Below, piece after piece: positions 25,837 to 36,703 of a stretch of DNA of 64,000 nucleotides. The stretch's first letter is position 1. Each line of letters opens with the position of its first letter. The position numbers and the translations under genes were made by a program. The stretch is from Mycolicibacterium flavescens (GTDB lineage: Bacteria; Actinomycetota; Actinomycetes; Mycobacteriales; Mycobacteriaceae). The stretch spans positions 124,001-188,000 of the forward strand of contig NZ_MIHA01000006.1 of NCBI RefSeq assembly GCF_001722335.1, in the 5' to 3' direction. The notes beneath the pieces are model-generated. The model was not told where the DNA came from. It was given only the letters and a program-made list of their open reading frames with translations, and searched no databases.

Positions 25837-27144
25837 GTGGATTCGGCGGTGTCTCACACGCGACAACACGATCGGTCGTCGCTGCGCAGAATCGCGGTGT
25901 CCAGCCTGATCGGCACCGCCATCGAGTACTACGACTTCCTCATCTACGCCAGCCTTGCGGCCCTGGTGTTCGGCAAGGTGTTCTTCCCCAACAGCGATCC
26001 GGCGGTCGCGACCATCGCATCTTTCGGCACCTTCGCCGCCGGATACCTCGCGCGCCCCATCGGCGGTGTGCTGTTCGGACATTTCGGCGACCGCGTCGGA
26101 CGCAAGTCGATGCTCGTGCTCACGATGACCCTGATGGGAATCTCGAGCTTCCTGATCGGACTGCTGCCGGGATACGCCCAGATCGGTGTGGCCGCACCGG
26201 TTCTCCTGGTCGCGTTGCGAGTCGTGCAGGGTGTCGCACTGGGCGGGGAGTGGGGTGGTGCCACGCTGATGGTGGCCGAACACGCCGACCCCGATCGCCG
26301 CGGCTTCTGGAACGGCTTGATGCAGATGGGCTCGCCGGTCGGCTCGCTGCTCGCCACGCTCGTCGTCACGATGGTGACCTGGCTACCCGAGGACGCGATG
26401 CTCGACTGGGGTTGGCGGGTGCCCTACCTGTTGAGCGCGGCACTGCTGGCGGCCGGCTTGTACATCAGGCTGCACGTCCCTGAGACGCCCGCCTTCGAGC
26501 GGATGGCGGGTCAGCGGCGGCGGTTGCCGTTCGCCGAGGTGCTCCGCCGCCCGGCCAGATTCCTGCTGGCGTGGGCGGTCGGCATCGGCCCGTTCGCGCT
26601 GACCGCGTTGCTCAGCACGTACATGATCAGTTACGCGACCGCAATCGGATACGAGACATCCACGGTGATGACCGGGGTGCTGTTCGTCTCGCTCACCGCG
26701 CTGGTGGCGATTCCGGTGTTCTCCGCGCTGTCCGACCGCGTGGGCAGGCGCACGGTTGTCTTCGCCGGGGCGCTCGGCATCGTGATCTTCGCTTGGCCGA
26801 TGTACACGATGGTCGACAGTGGTTCGGTGACAATGCTTTTCGTCGCCCTGACCGTCGGTCAGGTGTTACAGTCGGCGATGTACGCCCCGCTGGGAGCGTT
26901 GCTGTCGGAGATGTTCGGCACCACCGTTCGCTACACCGGGGTTTCGATGGGCTACCAGTTCGCGGCACTCGTCGGCGGCGGGTTCACCCCGCTGTTCGCG
27001 AGCGTCCTGTTGGCCGCCGACGTGCGCAGCGCGCCGCTGGTGGTGCTCGCCGCGTGCTGCGGCGCCGTGACCATCCTGGCGATCGCCGGAATCCGCGAGA
27101 CGAAGGGTCTCGATATCACGACGCTCGACGGGAGACCTATATGA
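25837..27144 (+). CDS. MFS transporter, metabolite:H+ symporter (MHS) type
   Basis: A 435-residue, 12-helix transporter. The signature is IGTAIEYYDFLIYASLAALVF near the N-terminus and GHFGDRVGRKSMLV in the loop between helices 2 and 3, typical of the ShiA/ProP-like MHS group that imports organic acids with protons. The start is the GTG at 25837. Its stop overlaps the next gene as ATGA. The neighbouring palindrome links it to the catabolic block, so it may import an acidic pathway substrate; this is inferred. Confidence 0.88.
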   Translation: MDSAVSHTRQHDRSSLRRIAVSSLIGTAIEYYDFLIYASLAALVFGKVFFPNSDPAVATIASFGTFAAGYLARPIGGVLFGHFGDRVGRKSMLVLTMTLMGISSFLIGLLPGYAQIGVAAPVLLVALRVVQGVALGGEWGGATLMVAEHADPDRRGFWNGLMQMGSPVGSLLATLVVTMVTWLPEDAMLDWGWRVPYLLSAALLAAGLYIRLHVPETPAFERMAGQRRRLPFAEVLRRPARFLLAWAVGIGPFALTALLSTYMISYATAIGYETSTVMTGVLFVSLTALVAIPVFSALSDRVGRRTVVFAGALGIVIFAWPMYTMVDSGSVTMLFVALTVGQVLQSAMYAPLGALLSEMFGTTVRYTGVSMGYQFAALVGGGFTPLFASVLLAADVRSAPLVVLAACCGAVTILAIAGIRETKGLDITTLDGRPI

Positions 27145-27575
27145 AAGCCGCGCTGGCATGCGTCGCCCTCACGGTGGCGGCGGTGATGACCCCCGGGACG
27201 GCTCACGCCGACACCGCGTACGGCAACTTCCACCTGGTGATCGAGGGTCGGTACGACTTCCACACCTGGTTGTGGGCGATCTCGCGATGTCCGGGGGAGT
27301 GTCTGCGCATCCAAGCGATACCGCAACCCAACGCGAAGGCGTTCCCGTACCGCGGTGACGCGACGCGGGCCGATGGTCGCTACACCCTGACCGTCGACGT
27401 GCCTGACGGTTTGCGTTGCGGCAACGTCTATTACGGACCCGTCATCGCCACCAGGGACGTGTACACCTGGGATGCCGCGACACGGTCGGGTGTGCTCGAG
27501 TCCACGTTCGGCAGCGGATGCGACGGGGCGCCGGGCGGGACGCTGCGCTATCCGTTCAGCCTGGTGCGGCTGTAG
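27141..27575 (+). CDS. Small secreted protein, coupled to the symporter
   Basis: A 144-residue protein with a Sec signal peptide (cleavage after TAHA, residue 23). The mature part has four Cys residues (CPGEC, RCGN, GCDG) and many aromatic residues, suggesting a disulphide-bonded beta-sandwich. The ATG overlaps the symporter stop. It resembles the secreted protein at 25208 in size and style. Function unknown; an extracellular ligand-binding role beside the transporter is only a guess. Confidence 0.75.
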   Translation: MKAALACVALTVAAVMTPGTAHADTAYGNFHLVIEGRYDFHTWLWAISRCPGECLRIQAIPQPNAKAFPYRGDATRADGRYTLTVDVPDGLRCGNVYYGPVIATRDVYTWDAATRSGVLESTFGSGCDGAPGGTLRYPFSLVRL

Positions 27576-27602
27576 GCAGACCGTTCGGAAATCCGAAACG
27601 GT

Positions 27603-28526
27603 ATGTCCGCGGAAATCACGTGGACGCGAACGGTCGTGATCCCGTTCAATGCAGGGATGCTGAGTCAGGCCCGCGCGGGAGCGGCGATGGCGATCGTCGC
27701 GATGCTGTGCGTGCAGATCGGCGCCGCCGTCGCGGTCACTTTGATCGACCGCATCGGCGCCGAGGGCGCGGCCTGGCTGCGACTGGCGTGGGCCGGCGTG
27801 CTGATGCTGGTCGTCGTCCGGCCCCGGCCGGCGTCGTTCACCTGGGCCACCTTTCGCATGTGCGTGCTCCTCGGTGTGGTGACCGCCGGTATCACCCTGC
27901 TGTTCATGGCGTCGCTCGCCCGCATCCCGCTGGGCACCGCGAGCGCGATCGAGTTCCTCGGGCCCCTCGGGGTGGCCGTCGCGCTCGGCACCGGACGCGC
28001 CCGCGTGCTGTGGCCCGGCCTCGCCGCGGTCGGTGTCCTGCTGCTGACCGAACCGTGGAGCGGCGCGGTCGACCCTGTCGGCGTGCTGTACGCGCTGGCG
28101 TCGGCGGTCTGCTGGGCGCTCTACATCGTGCTGACCCAGCGGGCCGGCGACGCGGTCACCGGGGTCAACGCGCTTGCGGTGTCGATGCCCGTGGCCGGAC
28201 TGGTCGCGACGCTGACCGTCGGACACCTCGTGCTGCCCCGGCTCACCCCGGATCTGCTGCTCATCGGCATCGGGTTGGCGATCCTGCTGCCGGTGGTGCC
28301 GTTCATCCTGGAGTTGCTCGCACTGCGCAAGCTCACCACCGCGGCGTTCGGCACCCTGATGGCGCTCGAACCCGGCTTCGCGATGTTGATCGGGTTCATC
28401 GTGCTGCACCAGACCCCGCACCCCATCGGCATTTTCGGCATGTGCTTCGTTGTCGCGGCGGGCATGGGTGCGGCCCGTTCCGGCGCCCGCACCCCGCCGC
28501 CGGTCCCGGCTGAGGTCAACAGCTAG
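27603..28526 (+). CDS. EamA/DMT-family exporter
   Basis: A 307-residue transporter with about ten hydrophobic segments in two homologous halves, like the RhtA-type amino-acid and metabolite exporters. [18 protein letters not shown] and [19 protein letters not shown] fit the second half of the family. The start may be the ATG at 27603 or one at 27657 (MLSQARAG), which removes a non-hydrophobic leader. Substrate not inferable. Confidence 0.82.
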   Translation: MSAEITWTRTVVIPFNAGMLSQARAGAAMAIVAMLCVQIGAAVAVTLIDRIGAEGAAWLRLAWAGVLMLVVVRPRPASFTWATFRMCVLLGVVTAGITLLFMASLARIPLGTASAIEFLGPLGVAVALGTGRARVLWPGLAAVGVLLLTEPWSGAVDPVGVLYALASAVCWALYIVLTQRAGDAVTGVNALAVSMPVAGLVATLTVGHLVLPRLTPDLLLIGIGLAILLPVVPFILELLALRKLTTAAFGTLMALEPGFAMLIGFIVLHQTPHPIGIFGMCFVVAAGMGAARSGARTPPPVPAEVNS

Positions 28527-28529
28527 CGC

Positions 28530-28593
28530 GCCGATTTCTGCAGCAGGGTCGCGATCGCCGCCGATTCACGACCCTGGCGTCGATCTCGGCGAC
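28530..28593. repeat. Dispersed intergenic palindromic element, copy 1
   Basis: A 64-bp sequence centred on CAGGGTCG and CGACCCTG arms, preceded by CGATTTCTGCAG and followed by GCGTCGATCTCGGCGAC. A clearly related copy is at 63702-63765. It sits between the convergent exporter and potC genes and may act as a REP-like unit or terminator. Confidence 0.6.
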
Positions 28594-28617
28594 ATCGGCG
28601 ACATCGGCGACATCGAC
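28591..28617. repeat. 9-bp tandem repeat, three units
   Basis: Two exact and one near copy of GACATCGGC follow the palindromic element, just before the potC stop. It is too short to be a CRISPR or VNTR of note, though copy number could vary between strains. Confidence 0.5.
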
Positions 28618-28631
28618 GGCGACACCGACGA

Positions 28632-29477
28632 CTAGACGTGGACCCGCTTGCGCCGGTACAGCGTTCCCAGCGCCAGCAGAATCAGGCTGATCACCAGGAT
28701 CGCGGTCGCGAGCACGTTGATCTGTGGCGGCACCGCCGCCTTGACCGCCGCGTTCACGAACAACGGGTAGGTGACGGTCGAACCGCTGACGAAGTACGTG
28801 ATGATGAAATCGTCGAGCGACAACGCGAACGACAGCATGCCCGCCGCGACGATGCCCGGCACGATCAGCGGCAGCGTCACCCGGAAGAAGGTGCGGACCG
28901 GGCTGGCACCCAGATCCAGCGACGCGTCCTCGAGCGTCCAGTCGAATCCGCGCACCCGCGCGCGCACCGTCATCGCGATAAAGCTCACCTCGAAGGCGAT
29001 GTGCGCCAACACGATCGTCACATAGCCGGTGGCCCAACCCAGATCCAGGAACAGCACCAGCAGCGCGGCGCCCATCACGACCTCGGGCGCCGTCAGCGGC
29101 AGGATCAGGAACGTGTCCACCGCCCGCTGGCCCCGCCACCGCTGCCGCACCAGCGCGATCGCCACCAGCGAGCCCAGCACCAGCGCGACCGCCGTGGACA
29201 CCGCCGCGACGTTGATGCTCAGCTGCAGCGCCTCGGTCAGCGGCGGGTACTTGAACGGATCGGCCCAGTTGTCCAGCGTGAAGCCCTGCCAGCTGTAGTT
29301 GAACTTGCCCTTCGGATCGTTGAACGAGAACAGCACGATCACGAAGATCGGCAGGAACAGGTAGAGCAGCACCAGACCCGCCACGATCCGCAGCAGAATG
29401 TCACCCCACTTGGGCGAGCCCTTGACCGATTTGGCCGGCGCGTCGGAGGTGACGTCGGCCATCGCCTGAAGGGTCAT
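28632..29477 (-). CDS. potC: PotC-like ABC transporter permease (polyamine type)
   Basis: A 281-residue inner-membrane permease with six hydrophobic segments and the EAA loop (EDASLDLGASPVRTFFRVTLPLI). It is the last gene of potA-potD-potB-potC. The ATG overlaps the potB stop. The set matches spermidine/putrescine uptake systems; related systems take other small cations, so the substrate is probable only. Confidence 0.88.
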   Translation of the reverse strand: MTLQAMADVTSDAPAKSVKGSPKWGDILLRIVAGLVLLYLFLPIFVIVLFSFNDPKGKFNYSWQGFTLDNWADPFKYPPLTEALQLSINVAAVSTAVALVLGSLVAIALVRQRWRGQRAVDTFLILPLTAPEVVMGAALLVLFLDLGWATGYVTIVLAHIAFEVSFIAMTVRARVRGFDWTLEDASLDLGASPVRTFFRVTLPLIVPGIVAAGMLSFALSLDDFIITYFVSGSTVTYPLFVNAAVKAAVPPQINVLATAILVISLILLALGTLYRRKRVHV

Positions 29478-30346
29478 ACGAGGTCCTCCGTGCCCAGTGC
29501 CCGGGTGTAGAGCAGCACCCCGGCGAGGATGATCGCCATCAGCACCATGCTCAACGCCGCCGCGGCCGGGTAGTCCTTGACCACCAGGAACTGCTGCTGA
29601 ATCACGTTGCCGATCATCGTGGTCTGCGTGCTGCCCAGATACTCGGCGTTGATGAAGTCGCCCGCGGCCGGAATGAACACCAGCAGGCTGCCGGCGAGCA
29701 GGCCCGGCATCGACAGCGGCAGAATCACTTTGGTGAAGGCGCGGGTGTTCGACGAGTACAGGTCCTTGGACGCCTCGATCAACCGCGGATCGATCTTCTC
29801 CAGGCTGACGTACAGCGGCAGGATCATGAAGATGATCCAGTTGTAGGTCAGCCCGCCGATCACCGCCCAACTCGTCGACAGCAGCCGACCGTCGCTGAGC
29901 AGACCCAGTGAATCGAGCGCGCTGACCAGCCAACCGTCGTCGGCCAGAATCGTCTTCCACGCGATGGTGCGGATCAGGAACGTGACGAAGAACGGCAGGA
30001 TCACCAGCCCGAGGATCAGGTTCTTGAACCGCCCGGCCTTGAACGCGATCACGTACGCCAACGGGAACGACAGCAGCATGCACAGCACCGTCGCGGTGGT
30101 GGCGTAGCCGAACGACCGCAGGATCTGGTCGGAGTACTTGCCGAACGCCTCGGTGTAGTTACTGAAGTCCCACGAGAACGTCAGTGTCGGAAGGAAAATC
30201 GACCCGCTCGCCGAGGACAGCGACGTGCGCGCCAACGAGAAGAACGGCACGACGAAGAACACCGCGAGGTACGCCATCGCGGGCAGGATCATCAGGTAGG
30301 GGGCGATCCTGCTGCGCTGCCGACCACTGCTGGCGACTCCTGCCAT
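29474..30346 (-). CDS. potB: PotB-like ABC transporter permease
   Basis: A 290-residue permease with six hydrophobic segments and the EAA loop IEASKDLYSSNTRAFTKVIL. It pairs with PotC to form the membrane channel. The start is the ATG at 30346, 3 bp after the potD stop, and the stop overlaps potC. Confidence 0.88.
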   Translation of the reverse strand: MAGVASSGRQRSRIAPYLMILPAMAYLAVFFVVPFFSLARTSLSSASGSIFLPTLTFSWDFSNYTEAFGKYSDQILRSFGYATTATVLCMLLSFPLAYVIAFKAGRFKNLILGLVILPFFVTFLIRTIAWKTILADDGWLVSALDSLGLLSDGRLLSTSWAVIGGLTYNWIIFMILPLYVSLEKIDPRLIEASKDLYSSNTRAFTKVILPLSMPGLLAGSLLVFIPAAGDFINAEYLGSTQTTMIGNVIQQQFLVVKDYPAAAALSMVLMAIILAGVLLYTRALGTEDLV

Positions 30347-30349
30347 GCA

Positions 30350-31543
30350 TCAACCGCCGGTGACCGCGGCGTACATGGTGGCGTACTCCTGCTTCTGCTC
30401 GTCCTGAAGCGGCGCCCACGCCTTGATCCGGTCCAGGGTCTCCTGCGGCGGGTTGATCAGGGCGTTGCTGGCGAGGTTCGGGTCGATCTTGTTGAGCTCG
30501 TCGGTCATGTCGGCGAGCACCGGCACGAACTGGGTGAACGCCACCAGCTTCGCGTAGTTGGCGCGGTCGTAGACGTAGTCGATGTACGCCTCGGCGGCCT
30601 TCTGGTTCTGCGTGGTGTAGGGCACCACCATGGTGTCGAGGAAGTCGGTGCCGCCCGAGTCGGGGACCACGAACTGCAGGTCGGGGTTGTCGGCCTGCAA
30701 CTGCACCACGTCACCCGAATAGGCCTGGGCGACAACCACGTTGCCGGCCGCCAGGTCGTCGGCGTAGTCGTTGCCGGTGAAACGCCGGATCTGGCCCCGG
30801 TCGTTCTGCTCGCGGATCAGATCCACGGCCCGCTGCACCGACTCGGTGGTGGGTGCTGCCGGGTCGCCGCCCTGGGACTGCATGACCATGCCCACACCGT
30901 CCTGGAAGTCGCTCAACAGGCTGACGCGGCCCTTGAACGCCGGATCCCACAGGTCGTCGATCCGGGTGATGTCGCGGCCGGTGGCGGCTCGGTTGTAGGC
31001 CAAGCCCACCATGCCCGTCATGTACGGCGCGCTCCACTTGCGACCGGGATCCATCTGCGCCTCGAGCATGTCCTTGCGCAGGTTCTTCTTGTTCGGGATG
31101 CCGTCGGCACTGAATTCGTTGACCCAGCCCAGGTTGTGGACCTGCGTCGCCATGAACGAGGTCGGCACCACGAGGTCCGCGCCGATGTCCTGCTTGCGCG
31201 ACAGCGGCTCTTTGACCTTCGCGAACCACTCCTCGTTGTCGTTGTAGTCCTCCTTGTAGTCCACGGTGATCCCGGACGCCTGCTGGAAGGAGGCGATGAA
31301 GCCGTCGGCCATGTACAAGGGCCAACTCGAGATTCGCAGCGTGCCGCTGGCCGGCCCGCCCTCGGCGGAGGTGGTGCCGCTGGTGCCGCTCTCGGAGCCG
31401 CAGGCGGCCAGGACCGACGGTCCGAGCGCGAGTGCCGCGGCCGCCGCGGCGCCACCGCCGAGGAAGCGGCGACGAGAGGTGCGGTTGGCGGCGAAACGGG
31501 CGAGGCGGGGATCCAACTGGGACATCGAGTCTGGGCCTTTCAT
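30350..31543 (-). CDS. potD: PotD-like substrate-binding lipoprotein, Tat-type signal
   Basis: A 397-residue extracytoplasmic binding protein. The N-terminus has a twin-arginine motif (SRRRFLGGG) and a lipobox (VLAAC), so it is probably exported folded by Tat and lipidated. The mature part follows the polyamine-binding family (SSWPLYMADGFI, DLVVPTSFM, WDPAFKGRVSLL). The ATG at 31543 is used here; MSQLDP at 31525 is an alternative. Confidence 0.88.
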   Translation of the reverse strand: MKGPDSMSQLDPRLARFAANRTSRRRFLGGGAAAAAALALGPSVLAACGSESGTSGTTSAEGGPASGTLRISSWPLYMADGFIASFQQASGITVDYKEDYNDNEEWFAKVKEPLSRKQDIGADLVVPTSFMATQVHNLGWVNEFSADGIPNKKNLRKDMLEAQMDPGRKWSAPYMTGMVGLAYNRAATGRDITRIDDLWDPAFKGRVSLLSDFQDGVGMVMQSQGGDPAAPTTESVQRAVDLIREQNDRGQIRRFTGNDYADDLAAGNVVVAQAYSGDVVQLQADNPDLQFVVPDSGGTDFLDTMVVPYTTQNQKAAEAYIDYVYDRANYAKLVAFTQFVPVLADMTDELNKIDPNLASNALINPPQETLDRIKAWAPLQDEQKQEYATMYAAVTGG

Positions 31544-31570
31544 CGAGGGTGGGGGAGTTGCGGTCGGCGG

Positions 31571-32779
<1,209 letters not shown>

Positions 32780-33064
32780 TGCGGATCCTCCTCGAGCAGC
32801 CCCCCAGCTGTGGATAAACAATCGCGGATTGAACCGACCTTCGCAAGCGATTCCGCAACGAATTTACAAAACGACAATGGAATCCTTCGTTGTCGACCCC
32901 GTTCGACACCGGAAACGAGTTTCATCTGGGCGCGCTCACCCCGGCCGACTGCGCCAGCCGGCTGCGGTGATCTCGGGCGTCGGACTGATTTTGTCAGCCG
33001 GGCTCCGCGCTGAACGGGGGAAACGCCGTTTACCTGCCCCGCGTTGCCGGGTAACGCACAGTGC

Positions 33065-33493
33065 ATGGCAGCAGTCGACGTTTCGGTGTCATCGGAGCTG
33101 AGCCCGCAGAAGGCGTGGGCGCTCGCGTCGGATCTGGGGCGATTCGACGAATGGCTCACGATCTTCGGGGGATGGCGAAGTGAGGTGCCCGACGAGATCG
33201 AGGTCGGCACCTGCGTGTCGTCGCTGATCAAGGTCAAGGGTTTCCGCAACACGATCCACTGGCACGTCACGCGCTACGACGAGCCCAAGGTGATCGAGAT
33301 GGTCGGCCGCGGCCGACCCGGCATCCGCATCGCGCTCACGCTGTGTGTGCGCGCGGAGGACAAGGGGTCGACGTTCCAGGTGGTGGCCGACCTGTCCGGC
33401 GGGCTGCTGAACACCCGGGTCGGCAACCTGGTCGCCAAGGTGATCGAGTCCGACGTGCGCAGGTCGGTGACGAACCTGGCCGCCCTGCGCTGA
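33065..33493 (+). CDS. SRPBCC-family small protein
   Basis: A 142-residue START/polyketide-cyclase-like fold (VSSELSPQKAWALASDLGRFDEWL opening, C-terminal long helix) expected to bind a hydrophobic ligand. The ATG at 33065 is chosen over a TTG seven codons upstream. It converges with the MFS exporter. The 285 bp between it and potA hold no other gene that I can see; they must carry both promoters. Function unknown. Confidence 0.75.
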   Translation: MAAVDVSVSSELSPQKAWALASDLGRFDEWLTIFGGWRSEVPDEIEVGTCVSSLIKVKGFRNTIHWHVTRYDEPKVIEMVGRGRPGIRIALTLCVRAEDKGSTFQVVADLSGGLLNTRVGNLVAKVIESDVRRSVTNLAALR

Positions 33494-33509
33494 GCCGCTA
33501 CCACGCGCG

Positions 33510-34982
33510 TCAGCCCCATTCGTGGTTCATCGCGCGGGTTTCGCAGCGTGCCTCGACGGAATCGGTGTGTCGGCGCCGGGGCCGGGACACCGCGATCAAC
33601 ACCATCGCCAGCGCCGCGGTGATCGCCCCGCCGAAGAAGATTGCCTCGAAGCTGCTCTGCATCGGGACGCCGGTGCCCGACACCGTACGGGTGAGCAGCA
33701 CCGCCACCACGGCCGCGGCGATCGAACTGCCGATGGTCCGGGCGATCGCGTTCATCCCGGTCGCGACCCCGGTCTCCTCGGCGTCGACCTCGCTGACCAC
33801 CAGCGCGGGCAGCGCGCCGTAGCCGAGGCTGATGTACGCGTTGGCCAGGATGCTCGCGACGATGACCTGCCAGGTGTACGAGTGGGCGAACGCGACGAAC
33901 AGGAACCCCGCGATCCCGGCCATCGCGGCGACGAGGAGCACCGGCCGCGCCCCGAACCGGTCGATGAACCGGCCGCTGATCAACGCGACCACGAAACCGG
34001 TGAACGCGCCGGGCAGCAGGTACACGACGCTGGCCTCCAGCACGGATGCGCCGAAGCCGTAACCGGCGCCGTCCCGGGGGACCTGCACGAACATCGTCAG
34101 CCCGAGAAACGCGAAGTACAGGCCCATCCCCACGAAGATGGTGGCGAAGTTGGTGAGCATGATCGGGCGCCGGCTCAGCATCGCCGTCGACACCAGCGGC
34201 TGACGGACCCGTCGCTCCCACCACCACCAGCCGGCCAGCACCAGCAGCCCGCCCGCGGCGCACGCGATCGTGGCCGGCGACGTCCATCCCCAGCCCTGCG
34301 CCTGGGTGATCGCCAGCAGCAGCGTGGACAGACCCAGCGCCAGGCCGCCCGCGCCCAGCCAGTCGATGGTCCCGTGCACGCTGCGCGGGCGCCGCGGCAC
34401 GATGAGCACCACGATCGCGATGACGACGACGGTGAACGCGGTGGTCAACCAGAACACCCGGTGATATCCCGCGTCGCCGCTCATCAACAGGCCCACCACG
34501 ACCAGGCCCATCCCGCCGCCGAACCCCAGGGTCCCGGACAGCACCGCCATCGCCGACATCAACCGGTCCTGCGGCAGTTCCTCGCGCAGGATCGCGATGC
34601 TGATCGGATACAGCGCGTACGACGCGGCCTGCAGGACGCGGGCGACGATGAGCAGCGGCAGCGACGACGTCGTCGCCGCGAGCACCGAGCCGACCAGCAC
34701 CACGGCGAGTACGCCCAGCAGCACACTGTGCTTGCTGCGCAGATCGGCGAGGCGGCCGAGCAGCGGGGTGGCCGCCACGGCGGCGAGCAGGTTGGCGGTG
34801 ACGGCCCAGCTGACCCCGATGGTCGACGCGTTCAGCTGCTCGGCGATGACCCCGAGCACGGGAACGACCGCGGTCTGCAGCACCGCCACGGTCAACACGA
34901 CGATCGACAGCCCGGCGACGAGCAGCCGTGGGGAGCGGACCGGCGCGGCGGCCTGCGGTCGCCTCGGTTCGGTGTCGACCAC
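33510..34982 (-). CDS. MFS transporter, drug:H+ antiporter-2 (14-helix) type
   Basis: A 490-residue exporter with about fourteen hydrophobic segments. The loop motif GRLADLRSKHSVLLG and the helix-5 region SGTLGFGGGMGLVVVG fit the DHA2 multidrug or lipid efflux group. The start is the ATG at 34982. A soluble, basic tail follows the last helix. It is convergent with the SRPBCC gene. No adjacent regulator was seen. Confidence 0.86.
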   Translation of the reverse strand: MVDTEPRRPQAAAPVRSPRLLVAGLSIVVLTVAVLQTAVVPVLGVIAEQLNASTIGVSWAVTANLLAAVAATPLLGRLADLRSKHSVLLGVLAVVLVGSVLAATTSSLPLLIVARVLQAASYALYPISIAILREELPQDRLMSAMAVLSGTLGFGGGMGLVVVGLLMSGDAGYHRVFWLTTAFTVVVIAIVVLIVPRRPRSVHGTIDWLGAGGLALGLSTLLLAITQAQGWGWTSPATIACAAGGLLVLAGWWWWERRVRQPLVSTAMLSRRPIMLTNFATIFVGMGLYFAFLGLTMFVQVPRDGAGYGFGASVLEASVVYLLPGAFTGFVVALISGRFIDRFGARPVLLVAAMAGIAGFLFVAFAHSYTWQVIVASILANAYISLGYGALPALVVSEVDAEETGVATGMNAIARTIGSSIAAAVVAVLLTRTVSGTGVPMQSSFEAIFFGGAITAALAMVLIAVSRPRRRHTDSVEARCETRAMNHEWG

Positions 34983-35071
34983 AGCCCACTCCGATCCTTA
35001 GCCGATCTTCACTTCCTGTCGATTATCTTCGCTCAGCTGTGAGTTGCCTGCGCGGGGCGGGTGACGGGCGG

Positions 35072-35941
35072 CTACGACGGGCGTGGCGCCTCGTCGCGCT
35101 GCGCGGTGCTGACGATGAAGTCGTCGAGCAGGTCGACCACGTCGCTGGGGCGTTCGACGTGCGGGAAGTGTCCGACCCCTTCGAGGACCTCCAGGCGGCA
35201 CTCGGGTCGGGCCTCGTGCGCGGCATAGGCGTGGGAGACCGGGATGATGCCGTCGCGGTCGCCCCAGATCGCCATGATCGGCACCTGGGCGGCCACGTGC
35301 AGCCGGTTCAGGGCGCTGACCGCCTGACCGCGGTAGTCGACGACGGACCGCAGTGTGCGCAGGAACGCCTGCCGGGTCTGCGCGTCGGCCAGCGACGAGT
35401 AGGCGCTCCACATCTCCGCGCCGCGCGGCGACTGGATCCCGGCCGAGGAGAACCAGCCGCGCAGCTTGTTGCCGACCGTCAGCACCGGCCGCGGCGCGAG
35501 CACCGGCAGGAGGAACTCCGATCCCGGCGCCGAGAGCAGGCGCAGCGTCCAGCCGACGTCGGGCCCGAGGCCGCCGCTGCTGATCAGCACCAGCCGACGG
35601 CAGTACTCGGGATGCTGGTAGACGAACTGCATCGCGACCCCGCCGCCGAGCGACTGCCCGACGATCGTGGCGTTCGACACGTCGAGTTCGTCGAGCAGAT
35701 CCCGCAGCCAGACGGCGAATGCGCCCAGCGAGTAGTCGCCGCGGGGCTTGTCGGACTGGCCGTGGCCGAGCAGGTCGGGGGCGATCACGCGGTAGCGGCG
35801 CGACAACTGCGGGATCACCGCGCGCCACGTCTCGGAGCTGCCCGCCATCCCGTGGATCAGCAGCAACGCCTCGTCACCTGCGCCGACGTCCCGGTACGCG
35901 ACGCGGTCGCCGTGCAGTTCGAGGTAGTTCAGTTCGCTCAC
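35072..35941 (-). CDS. Alpha/beta-hydrolase
   Basis: A 289-residue hydrolase with HGMAGSSETW (oxyanion), GQSLGGG (nucleophile elbow), WGDRDGIIP (acid) and GVGHFPHVERP (His). It belongs to the broad epoxide-hydrolase/lipase-like group of mycobacterial Abh proteins. No signal peptide. It stands alone between oppositely oriented neighbours, so the substrate cannot be guessed. Confidence 0.85.
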   Translation of the reverse strand: MSELNYLELHGDRVAYRDVGAGDEALLLIHGMAGSSETWRAVIPQLSRRYRVIAPDLLGHGQSDKPRGDYSLGAFAVWLRDLLDELDVSNATIVGQSLGGGVAMQFVYQHPEYCRRLVLISSGGLGPDVGWTLRLLSAPGSEFLLPVLAPRPVLTVGNKLRGWFSSAGIQSPRGAEMWSAYSSLADAQTRQAFLRTLRSVVDYRGQAVSALNRLHVAAQVPIMAIWGDRDGIIPVSHAYAAHEARPECRLEVLEGVGHFPHVERPSDVVDLLDDFIVSTAQRDEAPRPS

Positions 35942-36045
35942 TTGGGGTCCTCCCGCCGGTGCCTGTTCTGTCTACCCGCATCGGACGCGAGGTACCGGTG
36001 ATCGCCCCCACTTGACGTCACGCCGCTCGCGAGCAGGCTGGCCCT

Positions 36046-36657
36046 ATGAGCGCCGGCGACCTACCGGTCAACCACCACGCCGACCATCCGGGCTTCTCGG
36101 GGGTGATGGGCGCGCTCGTCGGGGTGGTCCTGCTGGCGATGGGGCGCTCGGTTGCGCGTTTGGCCGCTGAGTCCACCGCCGTCGGGCCCGAGGACACGGT
36201 CGTCGACATCGGCTGCGGTCCCGGTGGGGCAGCCCGGGTGGCGGCCCGCCGCGGTGCCGCCGTCATCGGTGTGGACCCGGCCCCGGTGATGCTGCGGCTG
36301 GCGCGCGCCGTCACCCGGCACGGGACGATTGCGTGGACGACGGGCACCGCCGAGAGCGTGCCGCTGCCCGACGCGTCGGCGACGGTGGTGTGGTCGCTGG
36401 CGACCGTGCACCACTGGCAGGACGTCGAGGCCGGGTTGCACGAGGCGCGCCGCGTGCTGGCCCCCGGCGGACGGCTGCTTGCCGTCGAACGGCAGATCAC
36501 CGCGGACGCCACCGGCCTGGCCAGCCACGGGTGGACCCGACAGCAAGCCGATGCTTTTGCCGCACAGTGCATTTCGGCAGGATTTCACGACGTGGAGGTG
36601 GCGGGTCGCAGTGCCGGCCGGCGCGAGGTGTGGGCGGTACAGGCTGTGCGGCCCTGA
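36046..36657 (+). CDS. Class I SAM-dependent methyltransferase
   Basis: A 203-residue Rossmann methyltransferase of the UbiE/Methyltransf_11 kind. Motif I is VVDIGCGPGGAA (about residues 48-59), the acidic residue in VIGVDPAP ends strand 2, and WSLATVHHWQD is motif IV. An N-terminal helix precedes the core. A 46-bp gap separates it from the next gene, in the same direction. Confidence 0.85.
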   Translation: MSAGDLPVNHHADHPGFSGVMGALVGVVLLAMGRSVARLAAESTAVGPEDTVVDIGCGPGGAARVAARRGAAVIGVDPAPVMLRLARAVTRHGTIAWTTGTAESVPLPDASATVVWSLATVHHWQDVEAGLHEARRVLAPGGRLLAVERQITADATGLASHGWTRQQADAFAAQCISAGFHDVEVAGRSAGRREVWAVQAVRP

Positions 36658-36703
36658 CCGCCCACGGCGCGAGGCGACCCGCGTCATATGCGAAGATCCG
36701 GCA

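Noticed and set aside
28591..28630. Short GACATCGGC tandem repeat as a CRISPR or minisatellite
   Set aside because: Only three 9-bp units with no spacers.
33522..35042. A 506-codon plus-strand frame opposite the MFS gene
   Set aside because: Low-complexity His/Gln/Arg translation, while the minus strand encodes a clear 14-helix transporter.
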